From NCBI GenBank assembly GCA_029098305.1, contig JAQXOB010000020.1, positions 62,001 to 126,000 of the forward strand: a stretch of 64,000 bases of DNA, read 5' to 3'. Each line of letters opens with the position of its first letter. The first letter of the stretch is position 1. Source of the stretch: Clostridia bacterium. Its GTDB lineage: Bacteria; Bacillota; Clostridia; Oscillospirales; Acutalibacteraceae. The position numbers and the translations under genes are program-made. The notes below the pieces were generated by a model. That model had not been told where the DNA came from and made no database searches. It saw only the letters and a program-made list of their open reading frames with translations. Of the stretch, positions 21,110 through 29,153 are shown piece after piece.

Positions 21110-21661
21110 TTGCTTGGAACATTGCTTCATTTTACCTATGATTTAAGTGGCGGTAACAAAATTGTAGGTGCGTTTAGTGCTATGAACGAGAGTATATGGG
21201 AGCATCTTAAGCTGATATTTTTCCCGATGATTCTATTTTCAATTTTTGAATATTTTTTTGCTAAGGACAAAGGAAATTGCTTTATAAGCTCTAAGTTGTT
21301 GGGTACAATAGCAGGCATGATGTTAATTGTGGTTTTGTTTTATACGTTAAGTGGAATCACCGGAGCAGAGCTTGGTTTTATTAACATTATTATATTTATA
21401 TCAGGTGTTGTCTTTGCTAATTTTATAAGCTATACTATTCAGACATCATGTATTTACACAAATTCCAAATCAGAAGTTGCATCAGCAATTCTAGTAATAA
21501 TTTTAATAATTGCATTCGTATGTTTTACCTTTTCACCGCCGAATATCGGCATATTTTGGGACCCACAATCAGTTCAGACTCTTGATCTAAATAGTCAAGA
21601 TTTTTTACAACTACCAAGATTTTGTTTTTGTCACATTAACTTCTCTAACAATATTTCATAG
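21110..21661 (+). CDS. DUF6512-like membrane protein (possibly degenerate at both ends)
   Basis: HFTYDLSGGNKIVGAFSAMNESIWEHLKLIFFPM; TTG start as in the ORF track, or a non-canonical upstream start near 21053. Confidence 0.6.
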   Translation: MLGTLLHFTYDLSGGNKIVGAFSAMNESIWEHLKLIFFPMILFSIFEYFFAKDKGNCFISSKLLGTIAGMMLIVVLFYTLSGITGAELGFINIIIFISGVVFANFISYTIQTSCIYTNSKSEVASAILVIILIIAFVCFTFSPPNIGIFWDPQSVQTLDLNSQDFLQLPRFCFCHINFSNNIS

Positions 21662-21671
21662 TTATCCTAAA

Positions 21672-21715
21672 AAACACCATCACTCTACAAAGCAATTTGC
21701 AAAGTGATGGTGTTT
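21672..21715. terminator. Bidirectional terminator between convergent genes
   Basis: aaacaccatcact (21672-21684) / agtgatggtgttt (21703-21715). Confidence 0.75.
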
Positions 21716-21734
21716 AATTTGTAATTATTGGTTT

Positions 21735-22148
21735 TTAATAATCTTTAGACATAATCTCATTAAACTCATCCACAGTAATGGTGGTAACTTCCTTAACGGA
21801 ATCGTCATAAAAAGAGGAATAATGTTCGCTCATTTTCTCGGTAAGCATTTTGACATACAAGTGGCTGTCTATATCATAAACACTGAACCATATGTCATAT
21901 TTGGAATCTTTTGGATCAATGAAATGCACACGATATTTTGGACTTTCTGTAGTATGTATTTCTTCGTCAGATAAGTAATTGATCATATCAATGATTTTAG
22001 CAGCTTCTTCCTGATAATCTTTTGAACTAAATGCTACAGCAGTTTTTCCGGTTTCATAATCAGTTACAACAATATCTGATTTATTAGAACATCCTGAAAA
22101 AACAAAAACTACCAACAATGTCAAAAAAACTAATAAACTTCTTTTCAT
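21735..22148 (-). CDS. Hypothetical lipoprotein
   Basis: MKRSLLVFLTLLVVFVFSGCSNKSD lipobox. Confidence 0.7.
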   Translation of the reverse strand: MKRSLLVFLTLLVVFVFSGCSNKSDIVVTDYETGKTAVAFSSKDYQEEAAKIIDMINYLSDEEIHTTESPKYRVHFIDPKDSKYDIWFSVYDIDSHLYVKMLTEKMSEHYSSFYDDSVKEVTTITVDEFNEIMSKDY

Positions 22149-22390
22149 TTTACATACTCCTTTATCAATTTTTATTTATTCATTTGTTAATACACTTGTC
22201 TAACTGCAATTATTTTCTTGAGATTACTCTACATGGGAAGATACTCCTTAACCTTTCTTTAAAATTTATTTAAATTAAGGTATCCTGTATTTTTCTCCAT
22301 ATTAACACATATTTTAGATAGTTGCAATACATTTTACTTTAAAAATTATAATCTTGATGGCGGTGTTCAATAAATATTAAATAATATATA

Positions 22391-22458
22391 AAAAGAGCAT
22401 AAGAAACTCCAAAATCGTAGTAACTTAGAAGTCATTAAATGGAGAAGCTTATGCTCTT
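22391..22458 (-). terminator. Long-loop hairpin / probable terminator downstream of the 87-aa gene
   Basis: aagagcataagaaactcc vs ggagaagcttatgctctt (imperfect inverted repeat); read on the minus strand it ends in ctctttttatat. Confidence 0.5.
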
Positions 22459-22481
22459 AATAAAAGTATTATCTCTAGGTA

Positions 22482-22745
22482 CTATAATGTGTATCTTACT
22501 TTTGCCTCTACAAACCATTTATCACCTTCATGGAAGAGAAAAGATTCCTTGCCTTTGATCATTACGGTGTAGCGAATACCGCCACCTCCAACTTTGTTTG
22601 AAGATGCACGGCACTTATACAGAATCCTATCAATATTAAATATCGAGCCATTTTGCCATCGAATAAAACGAGGATGGACAGTTCCTTCTTCGTCAACATC
22701 TATATTCACTGAAACATATGTTTTTCGACATTGCGTATTTTGCAT
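22482..22745 (-). CDS. Small conserved protein resembling those found beside Firmicute Y-family polymerase/YolD genes
   Basis: RKTYVSVNIDVDEEGTVHPRFIRWQNGSIFNIDRILYKCRASSNKVGGGGIRYTVMIKGKESFLFHEGDKWFVEAKV; pattern recalled from umuC/dinB-linked proteins. Confidence 0.65.
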   Translation of the reverse strand: MQNTQCRKTYVSVNIDVDEEGTVHPRFIRWQNGSIFNIDRILYKCRASSNKVGGGGIRYTVMIKGKESFLFHEGDKWFVEAKVRYTL

Positions 22746-22804
22746 AATCTCACTCCGTTCACAGAAAAGTTAAAAGGAAATACCAGTAAGTATTTATATC
22801 TTTG

Positions 22805-22833
22805 TTGACACACGAGGTTTCGTATGATATCAT
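22805..22833 (+). promoter_or_regulatory. Strong sigma-A promoter for the XRE/ImmA operon
   Basis: TTGACA (22805-22810), 17-bp spacer, TATCAT (22828-22833). Confidence 0.7.
22812..22823. promoter_or_regulatory. Operator-like palindrome ACGA-N4-TCGT, site 1 (inside promoter spacer)
   Basis: ACGAGGTTTCGT. Confidence 0.6.
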
Positions 22834-22843
22834 AATAACACCA

Positions 22844-22855
22844 ACGATATTTCGT
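22844..22855. promoter_or_regulatory. Operator-like palindrome ACGA-N4-TCGT, site 2 (just after predicted transcription start)
   Basis: ACGATATTTCGT, 32 bp from site 1. Confidence 0.6.
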
Positions 22856-22876
22856 GTCGATGAGTATAGTATATCA

Positions 22877-22921
22877 CGAACACATTTTCATGTCAATGGT
22901 TTAAACAGGAAAATATGTTCG
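22877..22921. promoter_or_regulatory. Two inward-facing LexA/DinR-box-like elements
   Basis: CGAACACATTTTCA (22877-22890) and reverse complement CGAACATATTTTCC (22908-22921), matching 11/14 and 12/14 of CGAACATATGTTCG. Confidence 0.4.
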
Positions 22922-22952
22922 TGTTTGTAAAAGCTTTAGAAAGAGGTGCCAT

Positions 22953-23372
22953 ATGATATTTAAAGACAGACTAAAAGAAAAACGATTAGAAGTTAAAATA
23001 ACTCAGGCAGAGCTTGCACAAAAAGCCGGTGTTACTGCACGTACCATACAAAACTATGAACTTGGCAACAGAAAGCCTGCAAATATTGAGGTTATCCAGA
23101 AGATTGCAGATGCACTAGGCACCACTACTGAATATTTGCTTGGAAGCAGTGGTTCTTATGTTATAAAAGCTCATGAAAAAGGTGGCACAAAAGCAGCTCG
23201 TGATATTGAAGAGCTTGTAAGTGAAGTTACCGGTATGTTCGCTGGTGGTAAACTAAGCGAAGAAGCTCTTGAAGGAGCTATGAAAGCCCTCAACGATGCT
23301 TATTGGATCGCTAAAGAAAAGAACAAGAAATATGCTTCAAAAAGCAATCGAAATAATATTCCACAGGATTAA
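22953..23372 (+). CDS. XRE-family HTH transcriptional regulator
   Basis: ITQAELAQKAGVTARTIQNYELGNRKPANIEVIQKIADALGTTTEYLLG. Confidence 0.92.
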   Translation: MIFKDRLKEKRLEVKITQAELAQKAGVTARTIQNYELGNRKPANIEVIQKIADALGTTTEYLLGSSGSYVIKAHEKGGTKAARDIEELVSEVTGMFAGGKLSEEALEGAMKALNDAYWIAKEKNKKYASKSNRNNIPQD

Positions 23373-23434
23373 GTACATATATTAAGGCATTTTTATGTCA
23401 AAATTGTTTTATTCTACGAATTGGAGGTGGAGTT

Positions 23435-23944
23435 GTGGGTGCTTATTCCTTATCTAAAATAGGCAGTGATCTTGTAAAGCGCTGTGGTACCAGAGATCCG
23501 TTTAGTATAGCACAAGAGCTTGGTATAGAAGTATTGTTTTGTTCCGGATTTGGTTCTCTCAAAGGAATGTATCGAGTAATCAAGCGCAACCGTTTTATTT
23601 TTATCAATGAAGATTTGAGCGAGCAAATGCAACGGATTGTTTGTGCCCACGAGATAGGGCATGACCAGCTTCACAGGAATCTTGCAAAAGGAAATGCCCT
23701 GCAGGAGTTTATGCTATACGACATGGCGACCAAACCTGAGTATGAAGCAAACATTATAGCCGCAGAAATACTTCTTGATACTGACGAAGTGCTTGAGTAT
23801 ATATATCAATATGGATATACCTCTGAGCAAATCGCAAGAGCTATGCACACTGATATCAACTTAGTTGCTTTGAAAATAGCACACCTGGCAGAAACAGGCT
23901 ATAATCTTCGCAGGATCGATCATCAAAGCGATTTTTTGAAATAA
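23435..23944 (+). CDS. ImmA/IrrE family metallo-endopeptidase
   Basis: VCAHEIGHDQLH HExxH motif; directly after the XRE gene. Confidence 0.92.
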   Translation: MGAYSLSKIGSDLVKRCGTRDPFSIAQELGIEVLFCSGFGSLKGMYRVIKRNRFIFINEDLSEQMQRIVCAHEIGHDQLHRNLAKGNALQEFMLYDMATKPEYEANIIAAEILLDTDEVLEYIYQYGYTSEQIARAMHTDINLVALKIAHLAETGYNLRRIDHQSDFLK

Positions 23945-24008
23945 TTAATAGATTAATTATAACCTCAAATACTACTTGCAATATTCAATGAAATCGGAGG
24001 GAAGAGAT

Positions 24009-24845
24009 GTGTTTAAAAATATGAGAATAAATAAATGGGTAATAATCATAGCGGTAATTTTAGTTCTCTCAATAATTGGAGGAATTGTTTTTATGATAGG
24101 TGGAAATTATGTAAGCATAAGAGGACAACATCTTAATAAATATTGCTACAGTTCAAGCGGTGGCATGAGTGGCGGATATTATAGTAAAACCATTAAAAGA
24201 TATGATGATGCTCATGCTTTGATAAGCATTGAGAAAGTTGAGTGGCATAGTCAGGATCCGGAGGTAAATGAATATCTAGTAGATGTATCCATTATGGATG
24301 AACTTGAGGAAATAATTCGCAAATACAGAATGAATTTCTGGAACAGAAAGAAGTTCTCCAATATGTTTATTGCCGATGGTGAAAGCATAGGATATAGTTT
24401 CACTTTTGATAAGGATTATATAGATTTATCCTCGCAATATTATCCTGCAAGATATAGTGATAAGTTGCATAAATTTGATGAGATTATAGAGAAATACCTA
24501 AACGACGCTAAAAAGCTTCCTGGTTTGGTAAATACAAGAAAAGACAGTGATATAAGCTACGAGCTTGCTGAAGGAGAACTTGAGCTATATGTCTATTCCT
24601 ACAGTAGTGATTATCTTGGTATAAGAATTTTAAATGGTAAAGATGAACAGATAGAAATATCACATTCTTATAAACTTATAAATACTGATAAAAATAAAGC
24701 GATAGATGAAAATGATGATAAATATACAATGACTATCTATCCTAAATCGCAAGATGAAGTAAACTTTTCGTTAAAGGAAAGGCTTGAAGCAGGTAATTAT
24801 AAGCTTGTCTTAGGCGAGATAGAAATACCTTTTGAGATTAGATAA
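24009..24845 (+). CDS. Hypothetical membrane-anchored protein with large extracytoplasmic domain
   Basis: N-terminal TM KWVIIIAVILVLSIIGGIVFMIGG; GTG start after ggaggg (ORF track starts at 23976). Confidence 0.6.
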   Translation: MFKNMRINKWVIIIAVILVLSIIGGIVFMIGGNYVSIRGQHLNKYCYSSSGGMSGGYYSKTIKRYDDAHALISIEKVEWHSQDPEVNEYLVDVSIMDELEEIIRKYRMNFWNRKKFSNMFIADGESIGYSFTFDKDYIDLSSQYYPARYSDKLHKFDEIIEKYLNDAKKLPGLVNTRKDSDISYELAEGELELYVYSYSSDYLGIRILNGKDEQIEISHSYKLINTDKNKAIDENDDKYTMTIYPKSQDEVNFSLKERLEAGNYKLVLGEIEIPFEIR

Positions 24846-24943
24846 TTTGTATATTTTTGTTATCAATCCAAATTTATGAACCACAGATCAGCCTGTAAAA
24901 AGTAATAACAAATCCCAGTATAACATTCAAAGGAGTTATAAAA

Positions 24944-26860
24944 ATGGCAATAGTCAGCGCACAAAATTTAACAATGGAATTTGATGGAAAGGTGCTTTTT
25001 AGCGGGATTAATTTTGAGGTTAAACCCGGTGAGCACGCTGGGCTTATTGGTGCAAATGGAACAGGTAAAACCACTTTGTTTAAGCTTATTACAGGCGAAT
25101 TAGAGCCTACCAATGGTGATATTATCACAGCGCGTGGCACAAAAATTGGCTATCTGGAACAGCACGCCTGTGCCGGAAGCAGTCTTTGTGTACTTGATGA
25201 GACTATGAGCATTTTTAGTGAACTTATGGATATAGAGGTTGAACTTGAAGAGATAGCAGCAAAAATAGATTCTGGTGATGGCGACCAATCGGCACTTATC
25301 GAACACCAGCAGAAGCTTATAGAATTTTTTCAGAATAACGGTGGACTTACTTTTAGAAATCGAACACGGTCGGCACTTATCGGTCTTGGATTTAAGGAGC
25401 ATGATCTCTATTTGCCCTGCGAAAAGCTAAGTGGTGGTCAGCGTTCAAAGGTTGCTATGTGTAAGCTACTTCTCAGCGGTGCTGATCTTCTTTTGTTGGA
25501 CGAGCCTACCAATCATCTTGATATTTCAGGCACAGAATGGCTTGAAGGATATATTCAGGGCTACAAAGGAACAATTCTTGTTATTTCTCACGACCGTTAT
25601 TTTCTCGATAAAATATGCAATAAGACCATCGAAATAACAAACAAAACTGCATATTTATCAAAAGGAAATTACACTGATTACCTTAAGACTAAGCAGGAAC
25701 GCATTGAAGTTGAAAGACTTCATTACGAAAAACAGCTTGAAGAAATAAATAAGCTTTCAGAATTTGTACAGCGCGCCGAGCAAGCCAGCGCTTCCAATCA
25801 TTCTCTCAAAAGTATGGGTATAGAGAGGGCAAAATGGCTTAAAAAGAAAAAAGCAGAGCTTATCATTCCGGAGCAAGAATTATCAAAAGTGCGTATTTCC
25901 TTCACCACAGAATGTGAAACTGGAAAAGATGTGCTTACCGTGACCGGACTTTCCAAGTCATTTGGAGATACGGATTTATTTACTGATGTAAATATGAATG
26001 TTTATAAAAAAGACCGTGTTTTTATCCTTGGTCCTAACGGCTGTGGAAAAACTACTTTTCTTAGAATACTTACAAATCAAATTGTCGCGGATCACGGTAG
26101 CTACAGCTTCGGTGCAAATGTAAAACTCGGCTACTTTGATCAGAGTCTTGAAAATTTAACAGGAGGCAAGACCGTTCTAGATGAAATATGGGATGATCAT
26201 TGCAGTTTTCCTGAAACAAAGGTTCGCAACTACCTTGCATTATTCCTTTTTCGTGGTGAAGATGTTTTCAAAAATGTTGATACCTTAAGCGGTGGTGAAA
26301 AGGCAAAGCTTTGTTTCCTTAAACTTATGCTTTCGGGCGCAAATCTTCTTTTACTCGATGAGCCCACAAATCATCTGGATATTCCCTCACGTGAGGTGCT
26401 TGAGGATGCAATAGCCGAATATAAGGGTACTGTGATAGCTGTTTCACACGACAGATATTTTATAAATAAGCTTGCAACAAGAATCTGTATGATGACAAAT
26501 GAAGGTCTTAAAAACACTATTGGCGGTTACGATGATTATATCTCCAATCTTAATTCTGAAGTGGCAAAAGCTTCGCCTAAAGTAGAGCCAAAGGTTAACG
26601 ACTATAAGCTTCGTAAAGAGCGACAAAGCGAAATAAATCGACTCCGTGGCAAAATAAAGCGTACTGAAGCGGAAATTGATGAGTTTGACGCTAAAATATC
26701 CGAAATAAATGAATTGCTATCAACCCCTGAGGTTTCGGCAGATTTCCAAAAGATAATGGAGCTTACTGAAGAGATAAATAATCTTTCGACAAAGCAGGAT
26801 GAGCTTATGCATAATTGGGAAGAATTTAACGAGAGGCTCTGCAAACTTACAGAGGAATAA
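24944..26860 (+). CDS. ABC-F family ATP-binding protein
   Basis: Two ABC domains: LSGGQRSKVAMCKLLLSGADLLLLDEPTNHLD and LSGGEKAKLCFLKLMLSGANLLLLDEPTNHLD; no TM domains; C-terminal coiled coil. Confidence 0.93.
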   Translation: MAIVSAQNLTMEFDGKVLFSGINFEVKPGEHAGLIGANGTGKTTLFKLITGELEPTNGDIITARGTKIGYLEQHACAGSSLCVLDETMSIFSELMDIEVELEEIAAKIDSGDGDQSALIEHQQKLIEFFQNNGGLTFRNRTRSALIGLGFKEHDLYLPCEKLSGGQRSKVAMCKLLLSGADLLLLDEPTNHLDISGTEWLEGYIQGYKGTILVISHDRYFLDKICNKTIEITNKTAYLSKGNYTDYLKTKQERIEVERLHYEKQLEEINKLSEFVQRAEQASASNHSLKSMGIERAKWLKKKKAELIIPEQELSKVRISFTTECETGKDVLTVTGLSKSFGDTDLFTDVNMNVYKKDRVFILGPNGCGKTTFLRILTNQIVADHGSYSFGANVKLGYFDQSLENLTGGKTVLDEIWDDHCSFPETKVRNYLALFLFRGEDVFKNVDTLSGGEKAKLCFLKLMLSGANLLLLDEPTNHLDIPSREVLEDAIAEYKGTVIAVSHDRYFINKLATRICMMTNEGLKNTIGGYDDYISNLNSEVAKASPKVEPKVNDYKLRKERQSEINRLRGKIKRTEAEIDEFDAKISEINELLSTPEVSADFQKIMELTEEINNLSTKQDELMHNWEEFNERLCKLTEE

Positions 26861-26954
26861 AAATGCTTGATAAATAATTTCTGCATTCCCTGAATTACAC
26901 CTGCAAGAAATGAAAAACTAGAATATACATAAATTGAAAGGAGTCAATCGGAGT

Positions 26955-28463
26955 ATGAAGCAAAAAACGTATATTGCAATTGATCTCAAGAGCTTTTATG
27001 CTTCGGTTGAATGTAGGGAGCGTGGTTTGGACCCGCTGGACACAAACCTTGTTGTTGCAGATGAGAACCGTACAGATAAGACTGTATGTCTCGCCGTTAC
27101 ACCATCTCTCAAATCATATGGAATTTCAGGACGTGGCAGGTTATACGAGGTCAAACAGCGTGTCAAAGAAGCGAACGCCGGAAGACGCCACGATGCACCA
27201 AGACAAAAGCTCGAAGGCTCGTCCTATCTGTTTTCTGAACTGCAATCAAACCCTAAACTTGAGATTGATTTTATAATAGCACCGCCTAGAATGGCATATT
27301 ATATGGAATATAGCACTCGTATTTATGAAGTCTACATGAAGTATATTGCACCGGAAGATATCGTTGTGTATTCTATTGACGAAGTGTTCATGGATGTTAC
27401 AAACTATCTCGATACCTATAAACTCACTGCCCATGATCTCGCTATGAAAATTATTCTCGACGTTCTTAATACTACAGGCATCACAGCGACAGCAGGTATC
27501 GGTACAAATCTTTTTCTCTGCAAGGTTGCTATGGATATTGTTGCAAAGCATATACCGGCAGATGAAAACGGAGTGCGTATTGCTCATCTTGATGAGAAGA
27601 GCTATCGAAAAAAACTGTGGTCACATCAGCCTCTTACGGACTTTTGGCGAGTGGGGAGAGGTTATGCCAAGAAGCTTGAAGAAAACGGTATGTTTACAAT
27701 GGGTGATGTGGCAAGATGCTCCCATGAGAATGAAGATTTACTATATAATCTTTTTGGCAAAAACGCAGAATTATTGATTGACCATGCATGGGGCTGGGAG
27801 CCTACAACTATTGAGGCTATCAAGGCGTATAGACCGAGTACCAACAGCTTAGGTTCAGGGCAAGTGTTGCATCATCCTTATGAGGCTGACAAGGCCAAAC
27901 TTGTCCTTAGAGAGATGGCAGATACTCTTGTGCTAGACTTGGTTGCCAAAGATCTTGTTACGGATCAAATTGTAGTGACTATTGGCTACGATATTGAAAA
28001 TCTCACTGATCCCGAAAGAAGAAAAAATTATCACAGAATCATCGTTAAAGACCATTATGGCAGAGCCATACCAAAGCACTCTCACGGGACTATAAATCTT
28101 GATGGTCACACATCGTCTACTAAGAAGATTATGTGTGCGGTATCAGATTTATTTGATAGGATTGTTGACCCAAAACTCCTGATAAGAAGACTTAATATCA
28201 CTGCAAATCATGTAATAAATGAGGCATCAGCCCTAAATAAGAATAATAAGTTTGAACAGCTTGACCTTTTTACAGACTATGTGGCTCTTGAGGCAAAGCG
28301 GGAACAAGAACGAGCTGAGCTTGAGCGTGAGAAGAAGATACAGAAGGCTATGCTGAATATTAAGAAAAAGTTTGGAAAAAACGCAGTTCTCAAAGGCATG
28401 AATTTGGAGGAAGGTGCCACTGCAAAAGACCGTAATTCACAAATTGGTGGCCATAAAGCCTAA
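26955..28463 (+). CDS. Y-family DNA polymerase (UmuC-like)
   Basis: YIAIDLKSFYASVECRERGLDPL, VYSIDEVFMDVT, TATAGIGTNLFLCKVAMDIVAKH. Confidence 0.94.
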   Translation: MKQKTYIAIDLKSFYASVECRERGLDPLDTNLVVADENRTDKTVCLAVTPSLKSYGISGRGRLYEVKQRVKEANAGRRHDAPRQKLEGSSYLFSELQSNPKLEIDFIIAPPRMAYYMEYSTRIYEVYMKYIAPEDIVVYSIDEVFMDVTNYLDTYKLTAHDLAMKIILDVLNTTGITATAGIGTNLFLCKVAMDIVAKHIPADENGVRIAHLDEKSYRKKLWSHQPLTDFWRVGRGYAKKLEENGMFTMGDVARCSHENEDLLYNLFGKNAELLIDHAWGWEPTTIEAIKAYRPSTNSLGSGQVLHHPYEADKAKLVLREMADTLVLDLVAKDLVTDQIVVTIGYDIENLTDPERRKNYHRIIVKDHYGRAIPKHSHGTINLDGHTSSTKKIMCAVSDLFDRIVDPKLLIRRLNITANHVINEASALNKNNKFEQLDLFTDYVALEAKREQERAELEREKKIQKAMLNIKKKFGKNAVLKGMNLEEGATAKDRNSQIGGHKA

Positions 28464-28506
28464 AAAATATAAAAAATTTGCTTTATCTTGAGAGGAAAAA
28501 TCTTGT

Positions 28507-28941
28507 ATGTATGAAGATATAATTAACCTACCACATCATGTATCTGCAACAAGACCGCAGATGCCCATAATAGAGCGTGCAGCCCAATTTTCTCCTTTTG
28601 CAGCTCTTACCGGATATAGCGCTGCGATAGAAGAAACAGGGCGTCTAACATCTCGGAAAGTGGAGCTGGATGATGATGTGAAGGCTACTCTTGATATAAA
28701 GAGAGCATATCTCATAGAAATGATTGATGAACAGCCCCGGATCTCTGTAACATATTTTATACCTGACAACAGAAAGTCCGGTGGCGAATATGTAACCGTA
28801 ACCGGCAATTTAAAATACATCTCTGAATATGAACGAATTATTCAACTCACAGACGGCATGAAGATACCTATTGATGACATAGTAGATATCGAGAGCGAGA
28901 TTTTTAAGGAATGTTTGGATTGGATTAGTACTTATATCTAA
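28507..28941 (+). CDS. YolD-like family protein
   Basis: RAAQFSPFAALTGYSAAIEETGRLT motif; position directly after the Y-family polymerase. Confidence 0.88.
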   Translation: MYEDIINLPHHVSATRPQMPIIERAAQFSPFAALTGYSAAIEETGRLTSRKVELDDDVKATLDIKRAYLIEMIDEQPRISVTYFIPDNRKSGGEYVTVTGNLKYISEYERIIQLTDGMKIPIDDIVDIESEIFKECLDWISTYI

Positions 28942-29059
28942 AAAATTTTGTTCCTTGAAAGTATCAAGCTAATAACAGGATGACGGAGTATAATTTTTAG
29001 AATGAATGGTAGTTTTTCAGATTTTGTGTAAAGTCCAGAAAATGGTATAAAATTAAAGA

Positions 29060-29100
29060 AATAGGGGTGTTTGAACTGTTTTTAGCTCAAACACCCTATT
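29060..29100. terminator. Bidirectional terminator
   Basis: aataggggtgtttga / tcaaacaccctatt inverted repeat between convergent genes. Confidence 0.7.
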
Positions 29101-29153
29101 TTGAATTACAGCGAGGTCTACAACAATACGCTATATCTTTTTATTATTAAATA

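Noticed and set aside
22877-22921. Reading the two CGAAC/GTTCG elements as proof of LexA control
   Set aside because: Each box has 2-3 mismatches; kept only as a low-confidence feature and hypothesis.
24876-24905. Possible leader peptide MNHRSACKK upstream of the ABC-F gene (attenuation as in some resistance ABC-F genes)
   Set aside because: No ribosome site and no convincing alternative hairpins; could be chance.
22482-28941. Prophage or integrative element carrying the XRE/ImmA pair
   Set aside because: No integrase, relaxase, phage structural gene or att-like repeat seen; flanks are ordinary chromosomal genes.
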